DNA of 64,000 nucleotides from Cupriavidus taiwanensis. Lineage in GTDB: Bacteria > Pseudomonadota > Gammaproteobacteria > Burkholderiales > Burkholderiaceae. Below the pieces are notes generated by a model. That model was not told where the DNA came from and did not search any database. It saw nothing but the letters and a program-made list of their open reading frames with translations. The stretch spans positions 622,574-686,573 of the forward strand of contig NZ_LT976854.1 of NCBI RefSeq assembly GCF_900249755.1, given 5' to 3'. A program made the translations under genes and the position numbers. Of the stretch, positions 16,398-24,833 are shown piece by piece. Numbering within the stretch: position 1 is the first letter of the stretch; each line of letters begins with the position of its first letter.

Positions 16398-17173
16398 CGA
16401 TGGAAGACCTGAAACACCTGACGCTGCAGGTATCGGACCAGGGCGTGGCAACGCTGCAGATTGCCAACGGCACGAGCCTGAATATCCTGGACTCCGACAC
16501 CATCACCGAATTCACGACTACGCTGCGCCGGCTGGCAAGGCGCCCCGACGTGCGCGTGCTGGTGTTGCGCGGTACCGGCGAGAAAGCGTTCATTGGCGGC
16601 GCCAACATCAAGGAGCTGGCGAAGCTGAACCCCGAGACCGCGGTGGCTTTCATTACGCGCCTGCACGATCTTTGCGAAGCGGTGCGCGACTTCCCCGTGC
16701 CGACGATTGCGCGGCTGTCCGGCTGGTGCATGGGCGGCGGAATGGAGTTCGCCGCGGCCTGCGACATCCGCATCGCGGATGACCGCGCGAACTTTGCCAT
16801 GCCCGAGGTACGGATCGGGATTCCGTCGGTGATTCACGCCAACATCCTGCCGCGGCTGATCGGCGAGGGGAACACGCGCTGGATGCTTCTGACTGGCGCT
16901 TCCATCGACGCCGCCCGCGCGCAAGCCTGGGGCTTTGTGCATGAGGTCGTGCCGAACAGCGGCCTGGATCACGCCGTGGCGCATACCGTAGCCGAGATCC
17001 TCGAATGCGCTCCCGAAGCGGTGCGCGCGCAGAAGGCCCTGCTGCGCGCCTGGGAAGACCCCGCGATCGAGCGCGGGCTGAAGCACAGCATCGAAGTCTT
17101 CGGGGCATGCTATGCCGGCGCCGAACCGGACACCTACATGACCCGCTTCTTCGCGCGCAAGCAGCAGCGATGA
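16394..17173 (+). CDS. Enoyl-CoA hydratase/isomerase (crotonase family)
   Basis: 259 residues. The first oxyanion-hole segment is KAFIGGANIKELAKL near residues 57-71, the second is GWCMGGGMEFAAACDIRIA near 110-128; a MPEVRIGIPSV segment follows, where the acidic residue can serve as one catalytic Glu. This fits a hydratase, isomerase or hydrolase of the crotonase fold. It is the last enzyme gene before the second LysR and closes the presumed operon. Confidence 0.9.
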   Translation: MTMEDLKHLTLQVSDQGVATLQIANGTSLNILDSDTITEFTTTLRRLARRPDVRVLVLRGTGEKAFIGGANIKELAKLNPETAVAFITRLHDLCEAVRDFPVPTIARLSGWCMGGGMEFAAACDIRIADDRANFAMPEVRIGIPSVIHANILPRLIGEGNTRWMLLTGASIDAARAQAWGFVHEVVPNSGLDHAVAHTVAEILECAPEAVRAQKALLRAWEDPAIERGLKHSIEVFGACYAGAEPDTYMTRFFARKQQR

Positions 17174-17227
17174 AAGGGCAGGGGGCCGTCAGGTATGATC
17201 GACGGCTCTGCCAAGCCTGCCTTGCCC

Positions 17228-18136
17228 ATGAACTTCACGCTCCGGGAGTTTCGCGTTTTTCGCGTCGTCTACGAACTGCGCAGTTTCAGCGGCGCTTCGC
17301 AGGCGCTGCACATGACGCAGTCCGCGGTCAGCAAGGTCTGCCAGGAGATGGAGTCGAAGGTCGGCCAGCGCCTGTTCGAGCGCTCGACGCGCAAGGTCGT
17401 GCCCACGCTGCTGGCCGAGCAGCTGTACCGGCATGTTTGCGAGGTGCTCGGCACCATGGACGCCGCCGAGCGCAGCATGCGCAGCCTGTTGAACATGGAA
17501 GCGGGCGAGGTCAGTGTCGCCGCTTCGCCGATGCTGTGCGTGGGGCTGCTGCGCAAGGCCGTCACGGCGTTCCACCAGGCCTACCCCGCGATTCGCATCG
17601 GCCTGCATGAGCTGTCAACCGATGAAACCATCGACTACGTCGTCAACGGCAAGGCTGACTTCGGCCTGGCCTCCATCGAGGGCGCGCATCCGAAGCTGAC
17701 CATCGAGCATGTCTTCAACGAAAGGATGTTCGTCGTCTGCGCCGCGGACCATGCGTTGGCGCGCAAGCGCTCGGTAAGCTGGGAGCAGCTGGCGGCCTGG
17801 CCGCAGATTTCATTGCACCCGACCTTCAGCACGCGGCGCACCGTGGACCGGGTCTTCGCTGGCCGTGGCCTGGCGTATGCCAGCGCGATCGAGGTTGGCA
17901 CCGTGCTGTCGGCGATCAGCTTTGCCAAGGCTGGTGTCGGCGTGGCGGTGCTGCCGGGCTATGTCACCGAGCTGGTCGGGGAGTTCGGCCTGGTGGCCAA
18001 AGCCCTGCCGGCTGAAGGCGTCGAGCACCCGATCGCCATCATCACGCGGCACAACGCCATGTTGTCGGCGCCGGCAGCGCGCCTGCTGCATGACGTCAGG
18101 CAGTCGCTCGAGCAACGGCTGCGCTCGCGGCCATAG
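17228..18136 (+). CDS. LysR family regulator (right end of catabolic cluster)
   Basis: 302 residues from the ATG used here; an ATG 33 bp upstream would add MIDGSAKPALP. MNFTLREFRVFRVVYELRS and MTQSAVSKVCQEME form the HTH. The effector domain is related to the LysR at 4.2-5.1 kb (AASP, GLHELSTDETID, DFGL, FSTRRTVDR, IEVGT). It follows the crotonase gene by about 50 bp and may be co-transcribed. With its twin at the far end it brackets the catabolic cluster; both may answer to related CoA-pathway intermediates. Confidence 0.9.
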   Translation: MNFTLREFRVFRVVYELRSFSGASQALHMTQSAVSKVCQEMESKVGQRLFERSTRKVVPTLLAEQLYRHVCEVLGTMDAAERSMRSLLNMEAGEVSVAASPMLCVGLLRKAVTAFHQAYPAIRIGLHELSTDETIDYVVNGKADFGLASIEGAHPKLTIEHVFNERMFVVCAADHALARKRSVSWEQLAAWPQISLHPTFSTRRTVDRVFAGRGLAYASAIEVGTVLSAISFAKAGVGVAVLPGYVTELVGEFGLVAKALPAEGVEHPIAIITRHNAMLSAPAARLLHDVRQSLEQRLRSRP

Positions 18137-18156
18137 CGCGGCGCCCCGGCCCGGCA

Positions 18157-18387
18157 TCAGTCAATGCCTGTGCCGCGCAGCGGCTTCAGCAAATGCGACA
18201 GCCCGTTGTGATCCAGTTCATGCATCAGCGCCAGCAGCGCGCCGATCTGTCCCGGCGGAAAACCCTCGCGCGCGAACCAGTTCAGGTAGTTGCCCGGCAG
18301 GTCGGCGATCAGCGTGCCTTTGTGCTTGCCAAAGGGCATGGTGACGGTGACCAGGCGTTTGAGGGCGTCGGCGTCGAAATCGGTCAT
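18157..18387 (-). CDS. DUF3820 family protein
   Basis: 76 residues. The TVTMPFGKHKGTLIADLP motif near residues 14-30 and the NWFAREGFPPGQIGALLALMHEL segment are the marks of this small family, found in many proteobacteria; some members are described as virulence or quorum-related, but no molecular function is settled. The ATG used gives MTDFDADALKR; a GTG 27 bp upstream is also in frame. It lies between two unrelated LysR genes, oppositely oriented to the first. Confidence 0.8.
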   Translation of the reverse strand: MTDFDADALKRLVTVTMPFGKHKGTLIADLPGNYLNWFAREGFPPGQIGALLALMHELDHNGLSHLLKPLRGTGID

Positions 18388-18445
18388 GGGGCAAAGCCAG
18401 TCGGAAAACGCCACGCTACCACAGCCGCGGCGGCGATAACGGGGC

Positions 18446-19354
18446 TCAGCTGGCGCGTGCTGCGGTGGCCTGCGCCACGGCGTCGCGCACGCATTCTGCC
18501 AGAAGCTCCGAGGCGCGCGACCGCGTTGCGCGCGCCGCGCGGGCGATCACCAGCGGCTGGCGCACGGTGTCTTCCCGGATCGGTTTTTCCACCACGGCCG
18601 TAACCTGCGACGACGCGGGCGCCTGCGTGATCAGCAGCGCCACGCCCAGGCCATTGGCCACCATGCCGCGCGCCAGCTCCAGCGAGGTGGCGCGGTAGCG
18701 TACCTCGGGCTGCAGCCCGTATTGCCAGAACGGCGCCATCAGGAATTCGCGGCTGTGCGGCAGGTCGATCAGGATCAGCGGCTCCTGCGCCAGTTCGTGC
18801 AGCGACACGCTGCCCCGGCGCCGCGCCAGCCGCGAGCCGGCGGGCACCAGCCCGTAGGGCCGCAGCTCGGCCAGCCGTTCGCGCTCGAGGTCGTCGGGCA
18901 TGCCGACGTCGTAGCTCAGCGCCAGTTCGATCTGCCCGCCGTGCAGCCAGTCTTCCAGCTGGGCCAGGTCACCCTCGACAAAACGCACCGCCAGGTTCGG
19001 ATAGCGCTCGCGCGCGATCCGCAGCACTACCGGCAGATAGACCGGCGCCAGCGTGCGGAACACGCCGATCTGCACTTCGCCGGCGGCGCCGTCGCCGCTT
19101 TTGTCGATTTCAAACGCCGTGGCCGCACCGAGGATCTGGCGCGCTTCGGCCAGCTTGCGCACGCCGAAGCGGGTCAGGGTCATGCGCGCGCCCGCGTCGC
19201 GGGCGAACAGGGCTTCCTCGAACAGCGTCTCCAACTCGCGGATGGCGACGGAGATCGACGGCTGCGACACGTTCAGCAGCCGGGCCGCCGCCGTGGTGCT
19301 GCCGGTTTCCGCCGTCGCGGCGAAGTAGCGCAACAGCCGCAGCGAGACACGCAT
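18446..19354 (-). CDS. LysR family regulator
   Basis: 302 residues. MRVSLRLLRYFAATAETGS and LNVSQPSISVAIRELE form the HTH; the effector domain contains RFVEGDLAQLEDWLHGGQIELALSYD. It is divergent from the CaiB/acyl-CoA dehydrogenase pair, with 100 bp between the two start codons, and is the likely regulator of that pair. It is not close to the two LysR proteins around the 4-18 kb cluster. A perfect CCTATAGG palindrome lies 9 bp upstream of its start. Confidence 0.9.
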   Translation of the reverse strand: MRVSLRLLRYFAATAETGSTTAAARLLNVSQPSISVAIRELETLFEEALFARDAGARMTLTRFGVRKLAEARQILGAATAFEIDKSGDGAAGEVQIGVFRTLAPVYLPVVLRIARERYPNLAVRFVEGDLAQLEDWLHGGQIELALSYDVGMPDDLERERLAELRPYGLVPAGSRLARRRGSVSLHELAQEPLILIDLPHSREFLMAPFWQYGLQPEVRYRATSLELARGMVANGLGVALLITQAPASSQVTAVVEKPIREDTVRQPLVIARAARATRSRASELLAECVRDAVAQATAARAS

Positions 19355-19454
19355 CAGGAAATCCTATAGGTGCTAGTCGAATTGCATATTTTACTTGATA
19401 GCTTGCGCTGCGCAGAATCGAACCACCGAAACGCAAGCCATCGAGGAGCACGCC

Positions 19455-20633
19455 TTGGACCCTTCCTGCCATTCCGACCTGCCGCTGGCCGGCATTCGCG
19501 TCATCGACTTCTCGCGCGTGCTGGCGGGCCCGTATTGCACGGCACTGCTGGGCGACCTGGGCGCCGAGGTGATCAAGATCGAGCCGCCGGGCGGCGACGA
19601 CTACCGCGCGGTCGGGCCCTTCGTCGACGGCAGCAGCGGGCTGTTCGCGGCGATGAACCGCAACAAGCAGAGCATCGTGATCGACCTGAAGACGGCGGCG
19701 GGGCTGGAGCTGGCGCGCGCGCTGTGCGAGCGCGCCGACGTGGTGGTGGAGAATTTCCGCCCGGGCGTGGCGGACAAGCTCGGCATCGGCTACGCGGCGC
19801 TGCGCGCGCTGAATCCGGCGCTGGTCTACGCGAGCGTGTCGGGCTTCGGCCAGACCGGGCCGGAATCGCACCGGCCGGCCTACGACATCATCCTGCAGGC
19901 GATGTGCGGGCTGATGGACGCCACCGGCGCGCCGGACGGCGCGCCGACCATGCTGGGCGAGGCGGTGTCCGATGCGGTCAGCGGCCTCTTTGCGTCATGG
20001 GGCGTGCTGGCCGCGCTGCTGGCGCGCGAGAAAAACGGGCGCGGCACGCATGTCGATGTCTCGATGTTCGACGCCACGCTGAGCCTGAGCGCCACGCTGG
20101 TGGCACGCTACGCCGCCACCGGGCTGGCGCCGCAACGGGTCGGCAACCGCCATCCCTCGTCCGCGCCGTTCGGCGTGTACCGCGCCGCGGACGGCTTCTA
20201 CGTGGTGGCCGTGCTCAACAACAGGCTGTTCCACACGCTGGCCGAGGCCATCGGCCGTCCGGAAATGGCGCACGACCCGCGCTTTGCCGATGATGCATCG
20301 CGCTGCCGCTTCGAGCCCGCGCTGCGCGCCGGGCTGGAAGCGTGGTCGTCGGGCCGCTCCGTGGCCGAGGTGACCCGCCTGCTGGGCGCGGCGGGCATTC
20401 CGGTGGCGCCGATCCGCAACGTCAAGCAGGCGCTGGAAAGCGAGCATGCCGTCCATCGCGGCCTGCTGACCGAAGTGGCCGGGCCGGATGGCGGCACCGT
20501 GCGGCTGCCGTCGCAGCCGGTGAAGTTCTCCGGCTATGGCCCCAACCGCGTCACGCCCGCGCCGGCGCTTGGGCAGCACACCGAGGCCATCCTGGCCGCG
20601 CATGAATTCAGCAAGGAGCAACAGCATGCTTAA
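19455..20633 (+). CDS. CaiB/BaiF family (class III) CoA-transferase
   Basis: 392 residues from a TTG that has GAGGAG 6 nt upstream; the next in-frame start upstream would overlap the promoter. AGIRVIDFSRVLAGPYCTALLGDLGAEVIKIE opens the fold, and the catalytic Asp is predicted near residue 173 in EAVSDAVSGLFAS. NRNKQSIVIDLKT is also typical. It overlaps the acyl-CoA dehydrogenase gene by 8 bp. The pair would make a CoA ester and oxidise it, a common two-gene unit for dicarboxylic or branched acids; the substrate cannot be read from sequence. Confidence 0.92.
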   Translation: MDPSCHSDLPLAGIRVIDFSRVLAGPYCTALLGDLGAEVIKIEPPGGDDYRAVGPFVDGSSGLFAAMNRNKQSIVIDLKTAAGLELARALCERADVVVENFRPGVADKLGIGYAALRALNPALVYASVSGFGQTGPESHRPAYDIILQAMCGLMDATGAPDGAPTMLGEAVSDAVSGLFASWGVLAALLAREKNGRGTHVDVSMFDATLSLSATLVARYAATGLAPQRVGNRHPSSAPFGVYRAADGFYVVAVLNNRLFHTLAEAIGRPEMAHDPRFADDASRCRFEPALRAGLEAWSSGRSVAEVTRLLGAAGIPVAPIRNVKQALESEHAVHRGLLTEVAGPDGGTVRLPSQPVKFSGYGPNRVTPAPALGQHTEAILAAHEFSKEQQHA

Positions 20634-21765
20634 ACGACTCGGCGTCGAGCCGGCCGACCTGGAAATTGCCGATGCCATCGGCCGCTTCGCGCAAAGCGAA
20701 CTCGCGCCAAAGGCTGCCGAAGTGGATCGCGCGGAAACCGCTACCACGCGCTATGTGCCGCAACTGGCCGAACTCGGCCTGATGGGGATGAACCTGCCGG
20801 AGCGCTGGGGCGGCACGGAAACGTCGCCGGTGGCGCTGATCCTGTCTCTTGTGGAGATCGCCAAGGCCTGCGCCTCGACGTCATCGATGCTGGGCGCGCA
20901 CTACCTCGCCACCGATTCCATCCTGATCGGCGGCGACGACAACCAGCGTGCGCGCTACCTGCCCGACGCGGCGGCCGGCACGCGGCTGGGCGCGTTCGCG
21001 CTGACCGAACCGCGCGCCGGCTCCAACCCGGCCGACATGGCCACGCGCGCCACGCCGGAAGGCGACGGCTACCGGCTGCGCGGGGTCAAGCACTTTATCT
21101 CCAACGCCGGGGCGGCGGACTTTATCGTGGTCTATGCCAAGACCGACCCGGCCGCGGGCACGCGCGGCATCAGCGCCTTCGTGGTGGACCGGCACAGCGA
21201 CGGCGTGCAGGTGGCGCCGCCCGAGAAACTGATGGGCATCCACGGCGCGCCGGCGCATGAGGTGGCGATCGACTGCTTCGTGCCCGCGGCCAACCGGCTG
21301 GGACCAGAGGGCACCGGTTTCCGCACCGCGATGAAGGTGCTGGACAACAGCCGGCTCGACGTCGCCGCCACCAGCCTGGGCATTGCCGAGGCGGCGCTGG
21401 CGTGCGCGGTGGACTGGGCCCGGCAGCGCCAGGTGGGCGGCGAGCCGCTGGCGCGCAAGCAGGGCCTGCAATGGATGTTCGCGGACATGCGCACGCGGCT
21501 GGAGGCGGCCTGGCTGCTGACGCTGCAGGCCGCGGCGCGGCGCCGCGACGGCGAGCCCTTTACCGAGCAGGCGTCGATGGCCAAGCTGTATGCGTCGGAG
21601 ATGGTGGGGTTCGTCACCGATGCCGCGCTGCAGATCCACGGCGGCTACGGCTTTACGCGCGACCTGCCGCTGGAGCGGCTGGTGCGCGATGCGCGCATCC
21701 TGCGCATCTACGAGGGCTCGTCGGAAATCCAGCGGACGGTGATCGCGCGCGCGGTGCTGGGGTAG
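20626..21765 (+). CDS. Acyl-CoA dehydrogenase
   Basis: 379 residues, the standard ACAD length. AFALTEPRAGSNPADMATRA near residues 124-143, GVKHFISNAG, and the C-terminal RIYEGSSEIQRTVIARAVLG are seen; the Glu of YEGSSEIQ is the usual catalytic base in short/medium-chain enzymes. AAGGAG lies 7 nt before the ATG, inside the end of the CoA-transferase gene. It should oxidise the CoA ester made by that enzyme, passing electrons to ETF. LysR at 18.4-19.4 kb is the probable regulator. Confidence 0.92.
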   Translation: MLKRLGVEPADLEIADAIGRFAQSELAPKAAEVDRAETATTRYVPQLAELGLMGMNLPERWGGTETSPVALILSLVEIAKACASTSSMLGAHYLATDSILIGGDDNQRARYLPDAAAGTRLGAFALTEPRAGSNPADMATRATPEGDGYRLRGVKHFISNAGAADFIVVYAKTDPAAGTRGISAFVVDRHSDGVQVAPPEKLMGIHGAPAHEVAIDCFVPAANRLGPEGTGFRTAMKVLDNSRLDVAATSLGIAEAALACAVDWARQRQVGGEPLARKQGLQWMFADMRTRLEAAWLLTLQAAARRRDGEPFTEQASMAKLYASEMVGFVTDAALQIHGGYGFTRDLPLERLVRDARILRIYEGSSEIQRTVIARAVLG

Positions 21766-21793
21766 GCGCCGCCGGACGGCCGGCGGCGGGGGA

Positions 21794-22555
21794 TCATGGC
21801 GTTTGCGGCGTGGCCGGCGCTTCCGGCGTGGCCGGCGTTTCCGGCGTTTCCGGTGTTTCCGGCGTGGCGGTGGCCTGGGCCTCGGCGGGCGCCTCGGCTG
21901 GCTCCGCAGCCGGTGCCGCAGCTGCGGCAGTTGCGCCATTTGCGGCCGGCGCTGCGGCCTTGGCCTTGCGTACCGCGCCGGCGCGGCGCGCCTTCAGTTG
22001 CTGCGCGCGCTTGGCGTCCGCCTGCGTGACCACGCCGGCCTCGTTGCCGTCCAGGTCCAGCCGCTTGGCGCCTTCGACCATGCACGACCAGTAGCGCGCG
22101 CCGCTGCACCAGGTGCGGATCGCCTCGCGCAGCTCGGCCTCGTCCAGGCCAAGCTTTGCCGAATGCTGGGTCAGGTCTTCGAAGGTGCCGACCTTCAGCG
22201 GCACCTTGGGCGCTGGGTTCTTGGGGAAGGCCTTGGGGAAGTGCTTCTGCAGCCGGGCAATGGCATGCACCACCGGATCGACCGGCTTGCCGGGCGCGGC
22301 AGCAGGCGCCGGACGGCGGCCCCTGGCGCCCGCGGGCGCGTCGGCACCCGCCGCGGTACGCTCGCCGTCGCGGGGGCGGTGCGGCTTGCCCCTGGACGTG
22401 CCCTTGGACGCGTCGCCGGTTGCGCCGCCGGCCGCGCCGCTGGTCGCGCCGCTGGTCGCGCCTTTGCGCGGGCCCTTGCGTTCGTCCTTCTGTTTTTCGG
22501 CGGCCGCCTTCTTGGCGAGTTGGTCCCTGAGTGCTGCCAGTTGTTCGAAGCCCAT
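21794..22555 (-). CDS. ProQ/FinO-domain RNA-binding protein
   Basis: 253 residues. A basic, low-complexity N-terminal third (residues about 15-95, rich in Lys, Arg, Gly, Pro) leads to the FinO domain near 95-165: HFPKAFP, PLKVGTFEDL, LREAIRTWCSGARYWSCMVEGAKRLDLDG. The tail is Ala/Pro/Glu-rich with TPETPETPETP repeats. Proteins of this kind bind structured RNA and sRNA and help base pairing and mRNA stability. The long disordered arms on both sides are typical of beta-proteobacterial forms. It stands alone. Confidence 0.9.
   Translation of the reverse strand: MGFEQLAALRDQLAKKAAAEKQKDERKGPRKGATSGATSGAAGGATGDASKGTSRGKPHRPRDGERTAAGADAPAGARGRRPAPAAAPGKPVDPVVHAIARLQKHFPKAFPKNPAPKVPLKVGTFEDLTQHSAKLGLDEAELREAIRTWCSGARYWSCMVEGAKRLDLDGNEAGVVTQADAKRAQQLKARRAGAVRKAKAAAPAANGATAAAAAPAAEPAEAPAEAQATATPETPETPETPATPEAPATPQTP
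21799..21870. repeat. Short 9-nt-type repeats coding the ProQ tail
   Basis: GGCGTTTCC-like 9-nt units (GGCGTGGCC, GGCGCTTCC, GGCGTTTCC and a GGTGTTTCC variant) follow each other in the last 75 bp of the ProQ-type gene. They encode the Thr-Pro-Glu/Ala-Pro tail. Their near-identity makes slippage, and so length variation between strains, likely. Confidence 0.65.
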
Positions 22556-22654
22556 GATGTCTGCCGTTGTGTGAACCGGGATTGTATCAAGGCCGGGCGG
22601 CCAGCATGTCTGGCGGCCTCGGCCGGCATCGGGCGCGGGCGGAGGATGCGGCGC

Positions 22655-22990
22655 CTATGGCCTGGAGCGGGTCTGCGGCGCCGAGGCCCGCCATTCCCGG
22701 AACACGGCATCGAGGCAGGCGGCCGTGTCGCAACGATCCCGCTTGTTCCGGAATGCGGCGATGTCCGCGTCGGTGATGGCGCCCGCGCTGAGCAGCCGTT
22801 GCTGGTCGGCGTAAATGCGCTGGTAGCCCATGGAAAACAGCGCGGATTCGCAGATCAGCCGCTGCGCCGGGGTGGCGGCGGCCGGCCTGGCGGACGGGTC
22901 GCAGTCGATATCGGTGGCCCGGGCGGTGCCCAGGCTGAGCAGGCCGGCGGCGGCCACGCAAAGGAGGGCGAGGGGAGGACAGCGGTTCAT
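22655..22990 (-). CDS. LprI-like (DUF1311) secreted protein
   Basis: 111 residues. A Sec signal covers 1-25 (ending GTARATD). Then come DIDCDPSARPAAATPAQRLICESALFSMG and NKRDRCDTAACLDAVFREW, the two-disulfide layout of the lysozyme-inhibitor LprI N-terminal type. The fold may block lysozyme or serve another envelope role; which one is not decided. It lies just downstream of tauC on the same strand, separated by a GC-rich hairpin, and looks separate from the transporter. Confidence 0.75.
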   Translation of the reverse strand: MNRCPPLALLCVAAAGLLSLGTARATDIDCDPSARPAAATPAQRLICESALFSMGYQRIYADQQRLLSAGAITDADIAAFRNKRDRCDTAACLDAVFREWRASAPQTRSRP

Positions 22991-23051
22991 GACGGGGTTG
23001 CAGGGGGGCCGGATCCGCTCCGGCGAAAGCCCCGCCATGGTACAGCGCAAC

Positions 23052-23078
23052 CGGCCCCGGGGCATGGCACCGGGGCCG
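23052..23078 (-). terminator. GC-rich hairpin after tauC
   Basis: Stem CGGCCCCGG / CCGGGGCCG (9 pairs, 23052-23060 and 23070-23078) with a 9-nt loop, in the 94-bp gap that follows tauC. No run of T follows on the minus strand, so it is a weak, perhaps Rho-aided, end or just a stabilising 3' hairpin. Confidence 0.4.
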
Positions 23079-23084
23079 CCGGCA

Positions 23085-23960
23085 TCACATCCGTCCCTTC
23101 CAGGGCACCAGCCACTTGGCCAGCTTGCGCATCAGCAGGTCGAACACATAGGCGATCAGCCCGATCAGCACGATGCCCATGATCACCACGTCGGTACGCA
23201 GGAAGTTGGAGGCGTTGAGCACCATCTGGCCCAGCCCGGCGGTAGCCGCCACCATCTCCGCGGCGACCAGCGTGGTCCAGCCGAAGCCGATGGCAATGCG
23301 CATGCCGGTCAGGATATCGGGCAGCGCCGCCGGGATCACCACATGGCGCACCACCTGCCAGGGGCTCGCGCCCATCGAATACGCCGCGTTGATCTGCTCG
23401 ATCGTGACCGAGCGCACCCCGGCCTGCGCCGACATCGCCAGCGGCGCGAAGCAGGCCAGGAAGATCAGCAGCACCTTCGAGGTTTCGTCGATGCCGAACC
23501 AGATCACGATCAGCGGCAGGTAGGCCAGCGGCGGCAGCGGCCGGTAGAACTCGATCGGCGGATCGAAGATGCCGCGGGCGATGCGGGATACGCCCATCAT
23601 CACGCCGATCGGCACCGCGGTCGCCACCGCCAGCGCGAACGCGCCGAACACGCGCAGCATGCTCGCCGCGAAATGCTCGGTCAGCGGCTGGCCGCCCTGC
23701 AGGTTGCCCTGCCAGGCATCGATAAAGGCGGTGAAGATCGACTCGGGCGTGGGCAGGAACAGCGGCGGCAGCCAGCGCAGGTGGCTGGCCAGCCACCACA
23801 GCGCCAGCAGCAGCACCACGGTGATGGTGGAAATGCGCGAGCTCGACCCTTCGCCCGGCAGGCGGTAGCCCGACACGGTCTTCATGGGGCGGCTGGCCGC
23901 GGCCGCGGGCGCCGCGGCGGCTTGCGGCGGCGGCTCGATGCGTTGGACGGTAGCGGACAT
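23085..23960 (-). CDS. tauC: Taurine/sulfonate ABC transporter, permease
   Basis: 291 residues. Hydrophobic segments begin near residue 44 (TVVLLLALWWLASHL), with more in the 100-125, 155-185, 205-230 and 255-280 ranges, and the BPD_transp EAA-type loop as AAYSMGASPWQVVRHVVIPAALPDILTGMRIAIGFGW. This is the SsuC/TauC class of permease for sulfonates. The ATG with AGGAGA upstream is preferred over an ATG 24 bp earlier. It lies 10 bp after tauB in a tauABC order. The taurine call rests on the paired binding protein. Confidence 0.88.
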   Translation of the reverse strand: MSATVQRIEPPPQAAAAPAAAASRPMKTVSGYRLPGEGSSSRISTITVVLLLALWWLASHLRWLPPLFLPTPESIFTAFIDAWQGNLQGGQPLTEHFAASMLRVFGAFALAVATAVPIGVMMGVSRIARGIFDPPIEFYRPLPPLAYLPLIVIWFGIDETSKVLLIFLACFAPLAMSAQAGVRSVTIEQINAAYSMGASPWQVVRHVVIPAALPDILTGMRIAIGFGWTTLVAAEMVAATAGLGQMVLNASNFLRTDVVIMGIVLIGLIAYVFDLLMRKLAKWLVPWKGRM

Positions 23961-23970
23961 CTGGTTCTCC

Positions 23971-24747
23971 TCAGGCGGTGGCATGGATCAGGTCGACGAT
24001 CTCTTCGCGGTAGCGGATGAACTCCGGGTCGGCCTTGACCGCGCGCGCGTCGCCGCATTCGATGAAGCGGCGCGCGAACGGCAGTTCATAGGTGTGCGCG
24101 ATGCGTCCGGGCGAAGGCGTCATCACGATCAGCCGCGTGGCCAGGAACAGCGCCTCTTCCACGCTGTGCGTGATGAAGAAGACGATCTTCTGCTCGCGCG
24201 CCCACAGCTTCAGGATCAGCGCCTGGATCGACTCGCGCGTGAGCGCGTCGAGCGCGCCCAGCGGTTCGTCCATCAGCATCACCGCCGGATCGCAGGCGAG
24301 CGCGCGGGCAATGCCCACGCGCTGCTGCATGCCGCCCGAGAGCTGGTAGACCGGCTTGGCGGCGACGCTTTCCAGCCCGACCGCGGCCAGCTTTTCATGG
24401 GCAATGCGCAGCCGCTCGGCGCGGGATACGCCGCGCAGGCGCAGGCCCAGCGCCACGTTGTCCTCGACGCTGAGCCACGGCATCAGCGCGTGCTTCTGGA
24501 ACACCACGCCGCGTTCGGCACCGGGGCCGTGCACGGGCTTGCCGCTGAGCCGGATTTCGCCCTCCGACGGCTCCATGAAGCCCGCGATGCACGACAGCAG
24601 GGTGGTCTTGCCGCAGCCCGAGGCACCCAGCGCGACCACGAAATCGCCGCGCTCCATGGTGAGATTGACCTGCGACAGGGCCAGCGTTTTTGCGCCGCCC
24701 GCGGTGCCGTAGTTGACGCTGACATTATCGATTTCGAGTTGGTACAT
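23971..24747 (-). CDS. tauB: Taurine/sulfonate ABC transporter, ATP-binding protein
   Basis: 258 residues. Walker [12 protein letters not shown] near residues 42-52, the Q-loop [13 protein letters not shown] near 80, signature [15 protein letters not shown] near 134-148, Walker [13 protein letters not shown] near 155-166 and the switch His in [11 protein letters not shown]. It hydrolyses ATP to drive import by the TauC dimer. Gap to tauC is 10 bp, to tauA 86 bp. Confidence 0.93.
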   Translation of the reverse strand: MYQLEIDNVSVNYGTAGGAKTLALSQVNLTMERGDFVVALGASGCGKTTLLSCIAGFMEPSEGEIRLSGKPVHGPGAERGVVFQKHALMPWLSVEDNVALGLRLRGVSRAERLRIAHEKLAAVGLESVAAKPVYQLSGGMQQRVGIARALACDPAVMLMDEPLGALDALTRESIQALILKLWAREQKIVFFITHSVEEALFLATRLIVMTPSPGRIAHTYELPFARRFIECGDARAVKADPEFIRYREEIVDLIHATA

Positions 24748-24833
24748 GAGGGGGCTCCCGGAACAGGACTTGTGCGGGGCCGCCGCGCTGCAAGGGAGCG
24801 CGCGGCGGCCGGCTTCGGTAGCGCGGCGCGTGG

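Noticed and set aside
23052-23078. Strong Rho-independent terminator after tauC
   Set aside because: A 9-bp GC stem is present but no T-run follows on the transcribed strand, so it was kept only as a weak candidate.
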